From positions 84,321,710 to 84,385,709 of the forward strand of contig NC_086020.1 in NCBI RefSeq assembly GCF_036323735.1: 64,000 bases of DNA. The letters run 5' to 3'. This DNA comes from Rattus norvegicus. Taxonomy: Eukaryota; Chordata; Mammalia; Rodentia; Muridae. The position numbers and the translations under genes were made by a program. Shown here one piece after another: positions 1 to 12,411 of this stretch (position 1 is the stretch's first letter; the number at the start of each line of letters is the position of its first letter). The notes under the pieces are model-generated. The model was not told the DNA's origin and ran no database searches. It saw nothing but the letters and a program-made list of their open reading frames with translations.

Positions 1-287
1 AGGAAATTTAGTTTTTGTTGTTTTGTTTTTATATTTATGCCTTAGATTTTTGTTGTTGCTTTTTGAGCTAGAGTATCTCTGGGTAGTCAGAGTTTAACTG
101 CTTGAGAAGTTTATCCCCACATTGGAACTTTCAGTGTAATGGTGCAGTCTTTGCTTTTTGCAAACCAGCAATGACACTATTACAGAAGTGGTTGTTTATA
201 TGTCTGTTACAGTACCCGAGAGTACTTCTGTTCTAAAAGTGAAGGCAGGTGTGAAGACTTGCTCCCTGGTCATTTAAAAACTTTCTT

Positions 288-415
288 GGGTCAGGCCTGG
301 GCTCACACCTGCAATCCCAGCACTCAGCAGGCCAAGGGAGGAAGGGCTATGGTGAGTTTGAGGCCAGCCTAGGCTACAGAGTGAGACCCTGTCTCAACTC
401 TCCCACCCCACAAAT
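288..415 (+). repeat. B1 SINE
   Basis: A 7SL-derived B1 in sense orientation. It has the Pol III box-like start with 'gctcacacctgcaatcccagcac', the central 'gaggccagcctaggctacaga' and 'gagaccctgtctcaa', followed by an A-rich end. It is clearly diverged from consensus. Confidence 0.88.
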
Positions 416-1521
416 AAACATAATTTTTGATCATAGACTAGATAGGGATTTGTCATGGTGATTTACTACTTATAATGCTCAGCCTTTTCCTTCTAAGATG
501 TAATAGTTAGCATATTGGATGTAGGAGTGTAGAGAGTAGATTTACTGGGAATCCTATACTGGAGAGGTGCTAGGCTGACATGTAGGCTCTGAAGCCCTGC
601 TGCCTTGTCCCAGCTGGGGGCAGCAGTGGCCTTTATGATGCTGGGTTGAGGCTGCTCTGCTGCCTGAGTCAGGGCTGTTTTGCACATTATGTCAGGGGCT
701 GTTTTCCTCAGGAGCAGCGTGAGTCTTGTTATTTTGAAAAATACATTTGCAATTATTGCTTATTCCCCTACATACAGACAGCTTTCAACCAAGTAATTTG
801 AGTATTTCGCTGTTCCCAGGGAAAGAGAGGAGCAGTGGGAATTCACAGAGCAGTGTGTCCCTTAAAAAGAGATTGGGCTAGCTTGTGTTCTCCATGTGGT
901 GGGTTGGTGAGGGGCACAGGATGCTCATTTGGCTTTTGTTGAGCTGGAAGGCTGAGTCTCATGTATGGAACCCCCACTTTCATCCCACATCAAACTTTAC
1001 TCAAGTGGAAGTAGTGAGGGGCAGGCGACAATGCTGGCTGGGAAGTTGGAGACCAGCTTTGCCCTCTCATAGTTGTGTGGCCCTGAAAAAGTCCTTGCTT
1101 GTCTGTGTGAGGATGCTGTTAAACTGCATCCTATTCTCTTGGGCACTGGTCAGTAGTACTCCTGCCACGGAAAGTAAACGCAGCATGCCATGGAAAGTGT
1201 CTCAGGGCAGCCGATGCACTGACAGGCACGTGGAGATACGGCGGATCCTTAGGGAAGTGCAGAGGAGGACAGCTGGCGTTGTAAATCCTCAGCCATGCCT
1301 TTGATGCTAACTGGATTATTCCTAATGGCACAGGGCACTTATAAGTGGAAATTAGTGCTAACACTTCAATATGTAGCATGTATCAAAGTAGCATGACAAA
1401 TGCCATTTGGACCTGCTAAATACTACGAAGCTTGCAAATACCATAGCATAAGCTTATGAAACAAGAGCTTCTTTTCAAAACATGGAACAAGTTGATTGGG
1501 CCTTTGTTTAAAACTCTCTGC

Positions 1522-1770
1522 GAGACTGGAGATGTAGTTCAGGTGGTAGAGTGTGTACCTAGTGTGCACGAAGCCTTGGGTTTAGCCCCCAGTACTACAG
1601 AAAACAGTTGTGCTGGCACATGCCTGTAAACCCAACACATGGGAGGTAGAGGCATAGGATTAGAAAGAAGTTCAAGGTCATCTTTGGCTCCATCATGTGT
1701 TTGAGGTTAGCATGGGTTACATAAGATCTTCTCTCAAATAAACACCCCCAAAGCAAAACCCCAAACAACA
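1522..1770 (+). repeat. B4-type SINE (ID-like head, B1-like tail)
   Basis: The left part has the ID/tRNA-like layout ('gtagttcaggtggtagagtg', then 'ccttgggtttagcccccag'). The right part is B1-like ('tgcctgtaaacccaacacatggg', 'ttcaaggtcat'). It ends in an A/C-rich tail. That fusion is typical of B4 elements. Confidence 0.8.
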
Positions 1771-4700
1771 ACCCCTGTGATTTCCTGTTCTCTTAGAGAC
1801 AAGTCCAAACCTGCTGAGGGACTCTAAGACTGGTGTCGAGCGGCCCTGCCCACTTGTGACTTTGTCTTAGCCATTTCTCTATTAGTTGTTCATGGACTTG
1901 GCTGCGCTCTCTTCCAGAGTCTGGGGCCATCCATTCTTGTTGACCTCAGGCCCACTCTGCTCTGGGCCTAGTTAGTGACTGTCTGCCCCTTCTTCTGTGA
2001 AGCTGTCCATAGTGGTCCCTTGAAGTGGGTCTTAATGCTCCTGACTTTCTACTGTGCAGCACCTTGATCCTGTCCTTCACTGAATATTGTACACTGGGCC
2101 CCTCTGTGCCTGAAGGCTTTGCTCATATAATAAGGATGGCTGCTGCACAGGAGACAGGGTCTCCTTATCACTTGACTACCTCAGTAATACAAACACCCTG
2201 AGGTACCTTGTCACTGCTATAGAGGCAGTGGGACCTGGCAGAACAGAGCCAACAGATGAGGCGAGCTGAAGTCTCATGCAGTGGTCAACTTTATCCAGAG
2301 CCCCAGACAGTTTACACTCTGAAGGGTTAAGAAGGGCCACATGAGCAAAGTGCCCATGAGTTCACACTACATGCAGTCACAAGACCCAGTCACACATAGC
2401 AAAAACATGTGAGGACCATGTTCTGACAGCTCCTCTATGTTGCAGTATAATTGAAAAAAGCACATGACCTGGTTCCCGTGAGTTCCCACTCTGAGAGGAT
2501 CCACTGTTTCTCAGTTCACACATTGCCCCCTTGGCGGGTTGTTATGCCTGACACATGACATTGTGTTCCGAGGGCCGTGCTAGCATGGCCCTGCAACATG
2601 CTAGCCCTAAGCATTCTATAGCCTAGCACGGCTTCCTGCTATGGACTCTGCTCACACTCCCAACAACCCAGTGAAGCCATGACTCAACAAACTATAACCC
2701 AACAACCAGATTTATATGTTAATTATGCAATGTACAATACATCCATATAATTAACTTACAACCAAATGATAAGGATATAAACCACCCACCTAGAGAAGAT
2801 ACAGTTTGCTTATCTAGACACACAAAATCCTGTACACATCCATCCCTTAAGAATAGTTATAACAACCTTTAAATGTGCAGAGAGAAATCTTAACATCCAC
2901 CTCCATGTTCTCTTGACTGCTCCTCTCTTTGCTCCGTTCTCCTCTCCTCTCTAAAACTTTTCTCCCGTCCATCCTTCCTTCTTGTCCAATGACAGGCCTT
3001 GTTCTATCCTGTACCTGCCTTCACCTGCATAACGACATCAACCTATACCTCTACACTAGCAGAAAGATTATATGTCGAATGAGACACCCATGTAGAATAC
3101 ACCATATACTTGAGGAGAAAAATGTTCTGAGGGGTTATTGGAGGCAGGGAAGGGGTATGGCAAGGTCAGTATCTCTGGAAGGATACTATCTGTGAGTTGT
3201 CATCCAGGCTGAGAACCTGCAGTGACAGTGCTGAATAGTGTGTGCTGGTTTGTTAGTTGGAATGGTGAATGGTTGGTTGGAGAACAGTAAGTAAGGATAG
3301 GTGAAAGGGTGATGTAGATTTGAGATGAGTCAGGGGACAGAGCTGGTACATGAAGGATGCTTGTCCTTTTATGGGAAGGAGTTGTTGAGGGTAAGCAGAA
3401 GGCATAGGAACTGGTTAGGGTAGAAAAGACCATCACAACTTCATGGAGGTCAGACCCACGACAGTAGAATTTGGGAGACACATTATGTGCTCTTTTGGGT
3501 ATACAGGTGACAGAACTGAGGCTCAGTTTTGTGTAGGTTAGCTGGTGAGAAGATGTCAAATTCCAGCTGCTCTACAAAGAGAAACTCAGCAGCAGTAGTG
3601 GGCATGTCCAGCATTGGTGAGACAGAAGAGTCAAGGCCAGTTCCTTTTTGTCTTCTGCTTCCTGGGTGTTTGAGTCATCAGGAGCTGAGCTGGGGAAGAG
3701 AGGTACAGGATGAGCCCTCTGTCAGCTCAGTGTGGGCTCCTGAAGTCACATTGGAAGTGTTGGGTAAAGCAGAGTCTAAAGCTCAGGTGCAGGGACAGGC
3801 AGACCTTAGGGAGGAGCCACCCGAGGCCGAAGATTTGTCTTAGAAGTAGGCATACCCAGCCAAGGCTTCCGGAGATCCTCCTGGTAAAGATGTCCTCACT
3901 CTTGGAGCCAAGAAGAAGGAGGAGGCTGCCAGGTCTCAGGTCACATTGTCAGCCATAGGCCTGTCTTATGCCTTTAGCTAAAGAATGATTAGAGTATGAT
4001 GAGTTTGTGTCACTTTGAAACCCATAATTGTATGAATAATTTTGAATTCTATTAGGCAGGCATAACACATCACTGCTTCTCTTCGTGTGTGATATTGGGA
4101 CAGATTGATGCATATTTATGTGTAATTTAGTCAGTTAATTTCTTATGATTGAAATGGCTTCTTTCATTTTTAGGTTTATCTTGACTTAGCATATGACAGT
4201 CACCCTGAAATAAAAGAAACTATAAAAGAGAAAAGAATAGTAATGTGAATACGCTTACAATTATCTTTTTATGAACAAAATTACCATAAGAAACCTGATA
4301 TTTTGAAAAATGTATGTTGTCTTATTTTTGTGTATTTAATTTTCCCTCAAGGAATAATTCCTTTTTAACATCTTTGCCAGCCACTGGAAGAATAGAAATC
4401 TCCTCTCCTTAAGGGGACTTTTTCTCTTGTTACCAAGTCTAACGATGCATTAGCATTTGGGTTTGTTCCGTCCATATCATGGAGGTTTTTCCAAGCCATT
4501 TTTGTAAGATGCTAGTCAAGAATAAAACCTTCATAAGAGCCCTGTTGGTTTCTCTGTCTGGCTGTAGTTACTTTCAGAGGGAGTGGTTTTTGCTTAGATC
4601 TTCATTTCGAAGTATCATTTTTCATTACAGGAATCCTTGAGAATTGCTGATCTAGGGTTTCAGAAAGGAAGGTACAAAAGCTTGAAACCTTTTGTTGAAC

Positions 4701-5375
4701 CAAAACATAAGGAAGTACTCAGAATTTTTAATGGGACTATTTCCAAAGGATGAAGAAGCTGGGTGTAGGACATGCTCCTTGGGCAGATTTGGACATTTTG
4801 AACATTAGTGTAGGAAGACCAGCAGTGATTCTGAGTCGTTGGGAGGGCCATTAGAACATGGACATTCCTACTTGCCATAGATAGATGTTACAGGCACGGA
4901 GACGGGGACACAAGAAGGGAAAGCTCCTCCTTGCAACAAAATATGACCTCCGTCTAGAGGACAGAAGGAGGATTACTGTCCTACCATCACTTTGAGTCTT
5001 TATGGTAAAAGTTGAGTTCAGTCAGAATCCTCAGTGCATGCTGCTTCTAGGGCAGAGGTGACCTGTGAGTAAAGGTGCTTACAGTACTCTACAGCAGGTC
5101 GCTAAGGGTAAAGGGAAGACCGTGAGTACATTACGGAGATACAGGGTTCACCCTGAACAGATGCCTGATAGAGCCATTCAGGCAGAAGGGCCGCCTGGGC
5201 TTCTGGAGCTCTGGTCAGTTCATAGGCTTGCAGCAAGGCCATTGCCATAGACCCACACGCCAAGCACTGAGCCATCAGGAGTAAATGTCAGAAGAACCTG
5301 AGGTGAGCGTCATTTGATCCATTGCCATGAAAGACTAAGAAAGATAGGAACTGTTCCATGTCAGAAGGGACTGAA

Positions 5376-5485
5376 GTGGGCATATAGCTGAGTGGTAAAC
5401 ACCCCCTAGCCAGCATGCACAAGACCGTAGGTTCATCAACTAGTTCCACAAGACAAAACAAAATCAAAAATAAAATTAGGAGACT
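5376..5485 (+). repeat. Diverged ID/B4-like SINE
   Basis: The ID-like core 'catatagctgagtggtaaacacc' is followed by 'gcacaagaccgtaggttcat' and an A-rich tail. The copy is short and worn; exact family is uncertain. Confidence 0.6.
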
Positions 5486-6633
5486 AAAAACCCATATGGC
5501 TAAGCAAGAGCATTACTCACTGCTGGCTCCTTGGGTGGTGCAGTCATCACTGAATTGTTATGGGCTTACTGTGGGTAGAGTGACATGCTTCCTGAGGTGA
5601 GCCTCATGGGGAGCATGTAAGGAACAGGATTGCTGTGTGCAGCTTCTTCTCTGAAGGCACAGAGGCAGAGTTCAGGGAGGAAAAGCCTGTGGTGAACAAT
5701 GAACCTGCCCTGGGTAGAACTCTGCCCGAGGTGGACTGCTCATGGGTCCCTTTTCCAGTTCTTGTAGCTTGTCTACGATTTTACACCATCTCAAAATCAG
5801 TTAAAAGTAGAAAGTGAAACAAACAATGTTAGAATATGAAGGTGTTAGTACACTTTTACAAATACAGGTAATTTTAAATAGTTGCTAATTTGTGATGTAA
5901 TTAAAATGTCAATACTTTCAGCAAATATTAAAAGCACTTTATTGGTAGGTTGGGTAATAAAATTAATTCAAAATTGATATAATCTATATTGTTCAGAAAT
6001 TCACTCTTATGGGTGTAGAGTTAGCTTAGTGGGAAAGGGGTGCCCAGCATATGGGAGGTCCTGGCTGCACTTTGTAGAACTAAAAACCCCTAAGGGAAGA
6101 CATGCATCATCAGTGTGTTATAAACATTCTAACATTATTTCTAATGATAGAATGTGTATACTTTCTCATGGTCTAATTAAACAATATTTCACAGACTCTA
6201 AATGTTGGTGCTATGATGTACTGTTAACAGTTGAGGGAAAACCCCAGCTCTGGTAATTGTAAGGTAATGTCAGTTTAGAGATGGTAAAAGTGTAGACAAA
6301 TGTGTCTTAACTACCTGGCACATGCTGTATTGCAGTAGGTAAGTAGGTAAGCCATTTAAAATAGTATTCTAATTATTGCCATGTCATGATTTTTGTCAGA
6401 AAAGCAAAATTTATGATACGTATTTGCTGAAATAGGTTATTTTATGATTGTACTAGAAAATGTCCCTGTTACTGCTGGTAATACGTCTTCTTGTGTTAAT
6501 GGATTGCTTGATAAGTGTTTGTGCCTGAGGTGATGTGTTTTGTCATATTTTCAGGGCCTTTGAAGTGCAGAAAGGCATTTTGAAGTCTTCTCTGTCAGTG
6601 TTCAGGGAACCTAATGGCTGTTATTTTCCACAG

Positions 6634-6804
6634 ATGCCACAGCTGGAGAAGAAACTTGAGTTTGAACTTGAGGATGGTGCTAGAGTTATTGCCTGTCGGT
6701 TCCCTTTCCCACACTGGACTCCAGACCACACCACTGGAGAGGGTATCGACACTGTGTGGGCCTACGACATGAGTGCTTGTAGAACACAAGGAAAGAGGGC
6801 CTGA
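6634..6804 (+). CDS. Atpsckmt: Terminal coding exon of ATP synthase c-subunit lysine N-methyltransferase (ATPSCKMT/FAM173B)
   Basis: This exon encodes 56 residues and a TGA stop. ATPSCKMT is a mitochondrial inner-membrane SAM-dependent methyltransferase that trimethylates a lysine of ATP synthase subunit c. The exon carries the C-terminal part of the fold: LEKKLE, then the basic/aromatic block RVIACRFPFPHWTPD, then GEGIDTVWAYD. I recognise this as near-identical to remembered human FAM173B. The start is set by the splice acceptor 'ttattttccacag' ending at 6633; the first codon is ATG but is internal to the protein, not a translation start. The open frame continues upstream to 6535, but that part is intronic and resembles nothing. 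The protein ends about 12 residues before the human one as I remember it. A processed copy is unlikely because homology stops exactly at the acceptor. The paralogue Antkmt (FAM173A) diverges in this region. Confidence 0.86.
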   Translation: MPQLEKKLEFELEDGARVIACRFPFPHWTPDHTTGEGIDTVWAYDMSACRTQGKRA

Positions 6805-7530
6805 TTGTGATCAGCTCGGCCAGTAGAACTTGGCAGAGACAGTGGACTGTGGGCTTCCTCATCTGAGACGCAGAGCCAGCTCCTTGACACTGAATGACAA
6901 GTCACCGCTGCTCTCCTTGAGAAAATGAACAGAAGCTCAGAGAAACATTTAAGTTTAAACTCTGCTGCTTTTTAAAGGGCAGTTTCACACAGCCTGGGTT
7001 GGCCTTGAGTTTGCTGATGACCTTGAACTTCTGATCCTTCCACTTTTACCTCCCCAGTAAAATGTGCTTTTAGTGGAACATTCTGGATGGGCTCACTACC
7101 TTTGCATATACTAGGGTGCATGAACATAAAAGTAAGTGACAGTCTGTGGGTAAGAAGACTGTCATCTCAGCAGCATGGTTTGATGGCTTGGGTGAAGAGG
7201 ACGGGGCACTTATGCAAACATCTGCATTTCCTGTAGTTTTGTTCATGACTGAGATTTATCTCCTTTGTGTAGTTTGCAGTTAAATTAATTTTCTGTAAGA
7301 TTCAGAGAGTGACATTTAGATTTTATAATTCTTACAAGGAATGTTTTACCCTAAGGCTGGTGGTGTACTATACTCCATTGATTGAATATGTACCTGTACA
7401 ACTGTGTGTAAATGTAAATGGACTATGTAACACGCACATGTTTCAACATTGGGGTTGTGATAAATTGCACATGGCTTTAATTGGCAGTGCTGGCAGTTTT
7501 AGTGTCATTGTGTTACTATAATCTACATGG
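6805..7530 (+). other. Putative 3' UTR and downstream flank of Atpsckmt
   Basis: The sequence after the stop is non-coding. It holds a short antisense B1 remnant near 7000-7060. I find no AATAAA or ATTAAA from 6805 to about 8300. The best variant is AGTAAA near 7056, followed by a GT-rich stretch, but it lies at the edge of the B1 remnant. The 3' end is therefore unresolved. Confidence 0.45.
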
Positions 7531-9185
7531 TACTATCTTAGATTTGATGAGGCTTTTTGAGAACATCCTTGGTTCAGGGAGCAGAGAGTAAGGTTTAACA
7601 GTGAGTGACTGTGGCTCTGGCTGGGATCTGTGTAGCGGTTAGTAAGGGTAAGTAGTGAGTGAGCTTTTGGATGTGAGCTGAGTTCCTGTTCCCCGAGGAG
7701 GCCTGGGACAGTGACTTACCTACTGTGTCTGAGCCTTAGTGTCTGGCACCAGGACAGTGACATACTAGACATGGGTCTGGGGATCAGTTTTTGAACCTAA
7801 CCACACACTCTTTGGTCTGCCAACATTCTGGGAACGTTATGCAGGGAAGTCACAAATTATTTCTGCTATTCACTTCTCTTATTTTATGAGAACAGCCATT
7901 TATTTAGCATTTCTCACTTATGAGAAAAGACTGATTTAGATAGAAGACAAGTTAAGGAAAATCTTTGAGTGTGAGTAGACAGGCTTCATAGATCTGAAAA
8001 ATGAATATTGAATGGTGGCAGCTCAACTTATCTGCTCTTGTCAGAGAAAAAAATGGAGCTCCACTCTTACATCTGGGACCTAAATCCCACATGTCCTAAT
8101 GGGACTTTAATTTTAAAAGATGGTTGAATATTTCGCTAAACCGATGAAAACAGGAACATTTGATATTTTCCTTGTAAGTGAGGACCAACCGGGAATACAT
8201 TCATTTCATCAGTCATTCATGACGTGTAATGTCTGTTGAGGTTCATGATGAGAAACCATGTACCCCAGCACTTCTGTAGAATATAAAACACACAGCAATT
8301 TTTAGTGTGTGCGAGACTCTCTGAAGAAATAGAAGCTTTGAATGTTTGTGAGGAGCACATGGAAGGCGTGGGCGTTAAATCATTTGTTGACTACTGCTCC
8401 CCTTAGCTCTCCTGGCCTTGGGTTTTCCTGGGAAGTCAGTTCTGTGTGGATGGGCAGTCTTGGTGGGAGCACAGACTTTGTTGTCCAACTCTTGCTCTCA
8501 CCTCCTGCTCCAGCCACTGCTGTAATAATCCAGACACACTGAGAGGGGCCAGTCCTGCTCCTTGCCACACATGTGTGGTGAGGAGATGTAGGGTCTTTGG
8601 GACCTTGGAGGTATTTCACAGGTTTCTATGTATGTGTCTGATGGGTTTGTAAAAGGCATCAAACTGCAGTCATAACTTCCCCTTCCCCCTTTACTATGGT
8701 GAGAATCACTGGGTGCTAGGTCCTGTGACCTCAGAGATCCATAGAAGTGTACTGCCCAGCTTCCTTGAAGTCGTGAACTAGTCTTTAAGATGGTGCTTTG
8801 TTAAGTAAACAATGCGATAAGGAGCTTCCGTACTAGGAGGCATGGCTTCTCTCTATCAGTTGCTAGGTTAAGGACACTGGTTGATTTTGTTCATGAGAGC
8901 TAGCTACTATGTTAAATGTCAGAAATATGGTTCATGTCTAAAACAGATTGGGATCAAGGACCAGTGACAACTTGATAAAATTCAAAGCTCAAGAAACTAA
9001 AAGCTCTTGGGAGAGCCCTGGCCTGGCATGTGCAAGGCCCAGTGTCACCCCCCCACTCTTACACGTTTTGGGCCAAGGGGTTCTTGCTAATGAGCCTGAG
9101 CTCATCCACTTCCCCTTGAGTTAGGTTATACTGATTGGCTTTGGAGAGTGACGAGGATCCTGGGGCAGATGTAGACAAGGAGGCT
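7531..9185. other. Intergenic flank, no gene or clear repeat
   Basis: No splice-bounded or conserved frame is visible. The short frames near 8340-8650 lie on both strands and look like chance. An ID-like scrap may be present near 9000-9060 ('catgtgcaaggcccagtgtcaccc'). Confidence 0.6.
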
Positions 9186-9189
9186 GTAC

Positions 9190-9562
9190 TGGCTGGTTTT
9201 GTGTGTCATTTTGACACAAGCTGAAGTTATCACAGAGAAATGCTGCCATGAGACCCAGCTGTAAGGCATTTTCTCAATTAGGGATCAAGTGGGGAGGGCC
9301 CATTGTGGGTGGTGCGGTCCCTGGGCTTGTAGTCTTGGGTTCTATAAGAGATCAAGCTGAGCAAGCCAGGGGAAACAAGCCAATAAGCAGCATCCCTCCA
9401 TGGCCTCTGCATCAGCTCCTGCTTCCTGACCTGCTTGAGTTCCAGTCCTGACTTCTTTTGGTGATGAATAGCAAGTCTAAGCTGAATAAACCCTTTCCTT
9501 CCCAATTTGCTTCTTGGTCATGATGTTTGTGCAGGTATAGAAACCCTGACTAAGATAGAGGC
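9190..9562 (+). mobile_element. Rodent MaLR-type solo LTR (MT/ORR1-like)
   Basis: Recognised from landmarks shared with three other copies in this window (36659, 41975, 62715): 'ttttgacacaagctgaag' near the start, 'agggcccattgtgggtgg', 'gggttctataaga', 'gaataaaccctttcct' (a polyadenylation signal) and a terminal 'gaaaccctgactaagata'. The exact subfamily is not assigned. Confidence 0.65.
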
Positions 9563-10025
9563 CAGACCCAAAAAGAAATGCGCTCTGTGAAGTCACCTCA
9601 AGTTAGACTTCAAAATTCTTTCTGTAGACAGAAAGCAGAAGCTGGACAGCCACTTGGTGGGGATGTTGCAGAAGTAATCTTTGCAGCATGTAGGAGTCAC
9701 AAGATGAACTGAAATGATGTTTTTTCCCACTCTTCATAGGGCCTCCTGAATCATTTGAACAAACCTCTAGGTCAGTATAAGGTAGAGTGTAATTCTGACC
9801 AAACCTCCCATCCCCACAAATGCAAGTTTCTCAAGACCATTTTTCTTTTTCTTTTTTACTAAAATTTTTGTAAAGTACAGTGATGACAATGTTGGGATGC
9901 TGACGAATGAGGTTAAATTATACCAGAACAGCCATGAACTGTGAAGCTCAGGAATGCTGGGCTCTAAACTTTGGGAAGTGGTTTAACTACAATGGATAAA
10001 GCTCACTTAGAAAACACCTTTTACA

Positions 10026-10028
<3 letters not shown>

Positions 10029-10061
<33 letters not shown>

Positions 10062-10622
10062 TGTGAATGTGTGTGTGTGAGAGTGTGTGTGTGTGTGAGT
10101 GTGTGTGTGTGTGAGAGAGAGTGTGTGTGTGAGAGAGTGTGTGTGAGTGTGAGTGTGTGTGTGAGTGTGAGTGAGTGTGTGAGTGTATGTGAGTGTGTGT
10201 GTGAGTGTGTGTGAGTGTGTGAGTGTGAGTGTGAGTGTGTGAGTGAGTGTGTGTGAGTGTGTGTGTGAGTGTGTGTGAGTGTGTGTGTGAGTGTGTGTGT
10301 GTGAGTGTGTGTGTGTGAGTGTGTGTGTGAGTGTGTGTGTGAGTGTGTGTGTGTGACTGTGTGTGTGAGTGTGTGTGTGAGTGTGTGTGAGTGAGTGTGT
10401 GTGAGTGTGTGTGTGAGTGTGTGTGTGTGAGTGTGTGTGTGAGTGTGTGTGTGAGTGTGTGTGTGAGTGTGTGTGTGTGAGAGTGTGTGTGTGAGTGAGT
10501 GTGTGTGAGTGTGTGTGTGAGTGAGTGTGTGTGAGTGTGTGTGTGCGTGAGTGTGTGTGTGAGTGTGTGTGTGCATGAGTGTGTGTGTGTGAGTGTGTGT
10601 GTGAGTGTGTGTGTGTGCGTGT
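10029..10622. repeat. Long compound GT-rich microsatellite with GAG interruptions
   Basis: Nearly 600 bp of (GT)n broken at irregular 8-16 bp steps by GA, giving alternating TGTGTG and GAGTG units, with rare 'GAGAGAG' and 'GTGCG' variants. The length and repeated interruptions suggest replication-slippage growth of an already interrupted unit. All open frames here translate to Thr/His or Val/Cys repeats and are not genes. Confidence 0.97.
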
Positions 10623-10624
10623 GT

Positions 10625-10790
10625 GTGCATGCGCACCAGGGGGAGTCGGGAATTACACACACGAGGCAGACAGAGGACAATTTGTAGGAGTCAGTTCTCT
10701 CCTACCATGTGGGTCCTGGGATCACACTCAGATCATTAGGCTGGGTGACAAGGGCCTTTACTCACTGAGCCTTTTGCTGGCCCATAGACA
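10625..10790 (-). repeat. B3/B2-like SINE
   Basis: Antisense landmarks are 'gacagaggacaatttgtaggagtcagttctctcctaccatgtgggtcc' and 'tttactcactgagcc', the reverse of a B3/B2 body and its tRNA-like head. It abuts the GT array, which may have grown from its tail region. Confidence 0.75.
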
Positions 10791-10799
10791 CAGCTTTTG

Positions 10800-12405
10800 A
10801 ATCCTCTTGTCAGTATAGTTCACTAATGGTTCCCTTTCCTCCCTTAAGGAATGGTGTCCATTCCCAACCTTGTGAAGAGAATAATCTTATAGAGACCCAA
10901 CATCCTCACAAACCTCTGTCAATGGGAACAAGACTGAGTATCTGAATCTGTGCATACTGTTGGCTGATGGACTGTTTGTTAGCAGAAAGGGGCGAGGAGC
11001 TACTTGGACTCCATGTTAGCTTAGGGAACATGAAGACTGGGCACAGACATCAGAGTTAAGGGCTAGAGGTCAAGGTCAGAGGGAATTCAGTGCTCATTGG
11101 AAGGACAAGTTAACAGACTTCTGAGTATGTCATGGTCCCAAGTAGGAGGAGCCAGCCCACAGGACCAGAGGCCCTTGGGAACAGAGCCCAGTCTGCCCTT
11201 ACTTGCTAAGACTAAGTGAACTCTTCCTGGAAGGACACCATTTATAAAGTAGGTAATTTTTAGAACCAATGAAAATAGCACTTGCCCAAACAGGTATTAA
11301 GCACAGGGAACCTATTATTCCTAAAGACAGGATGGACCATATACTTAAATAGGAAGGTGGATATTTGTACAAAGGAAAGGGCAGCTGCGTCTAAATAACG
11401 CAATAATGTCTCTCAACTTAGAAACCTCTGGTGGTTTGAGAGTCCTCTTAGGCAGAACCCCTTCCTTTAGATTGAAGTGCTCTGTAATAATGACACATTA
11501 TGAGTCTCCTGGAAGCGGCATACTTGTGACTCAATGAACTGATGCAAATTGAACATGAGCAAAAGGACCATATAACTTTTATAGGTGGGGAAATGAGATG
11601 TCTTATTTTTCTAATTTAATATTATGGTGTGAACATTATCCAGGAAGGATTGATCAAACAGTGGCTCATTGATCTCCGGGTTTAATCCAAGGGTGGAAGG
11701 GAGACGATGAGTTAGTTCTCTTCTTTCATACTGCAGGATAGAAAACAAGCAGCAGGTCCAAGTTGTTATGAAACACCAAGCTCCAAAACAGCCTCAGAAA
11801 ACCACACACATCTCTGTAATTTTGCTGGATACGTTAGGTAGTGGGGTCTTGTGGGGTTTGCTTTAAATTCAGCTCTGTAGTGTGTGTACACACATTTGAG
11901 TGTGAATGTGAGTGTGCTTGTGTGTGTGATGTGACAGTTAACAGAACGACAGTGTGGCAGAAGGCTTAGACTAAATCCCTGTAAGTAGCAGTTGGCAAAT
12001 TCACAAGGCAGGCAAAGCTCGCTTGTTTGTCATCTTGCCTCTGTCCCCTGCCTCTGCCTGGTCCCTAGTGTGCTACAGATCATTTTATCACACGGCTTCT
12101 TGTTCACATATCCACTTAAGTGTTAGATTACTTACTGCTGTCTTCTAAGGTGTTTGCATCTTGTCAAAGAATCTCTTTAATGTAGATTTGATCTTGGTAA
12201 GACTGAACAAAGTTAATTTGTAATGGAGAAATGTTACATTCTTCTGCAATCCCCGCTTACCACACTGCGTACCCATGGCAGCTTAGAAGGGCAAAGAAGG
12301 CCCATGTGGGGTTTCTCTTCCTGAACATGTTAGTGATGAGAAATCTGTAGCTGAGAAACTGGCAATGATCGCTGACATATGCCAACTGTCCACCACAGGG
12401 GGATT
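10800..12405. other. Intergenic, no feature recognised
   Basis: No recognisable gene. A short GT-rich patch lies at about 11880-11930. Both strands have only short frames. No clear SINE is visible. Confidence 0.6.
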
Positions 12406-12411
12406 TCACAG

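Larger units (their letters stand above)
1..6633 (+). other. Last intron of Atpsckmt (inferred)
   Basis: This stretch precedes the terminal Atpsckmt exon and ends in a pyrimidine-rich tract and CAG at 6620-6633, a normal splice acceptor. I scanned for the preceding exon, which in this family encodes the end of the methyltransferase core, and did not find it, so it probably lies upstream of the window. Open frames here (for example 885-1304 +, 3200-3559 - and 3529-3843 +) show no domain or similarity I recognise and are most likely chance. The recognisable content is SINEs, listed separately. The stretch 2500-2900 is AT-rich with no identifiable element. Its status as intron is inferred from the exon, not seen directly. 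Confidence 0.7.

Noticed and set aside
885..1304. 139-codon + frame in the intron
   Set aside because: No domain, no start context of note, overlapping frames on the other strand; expected by chance.
3529..3958. Two overlapping + frames with Glu-rich translation
   Set aside because: No recognisable family; no poly(A) tail or duplications to support a retrocopy.
6535..6633. Upstream extension of the Atpsckmt frame
   Set aside because: It precedes a clear splice acceptor and does not resemble the protein.
10007..10680. Two frames of about 217 codons (Thr/His repeats) on the minus strand
   Set aside because: They are translations of a GT microsatellite with no splice or composition evidence of coding.
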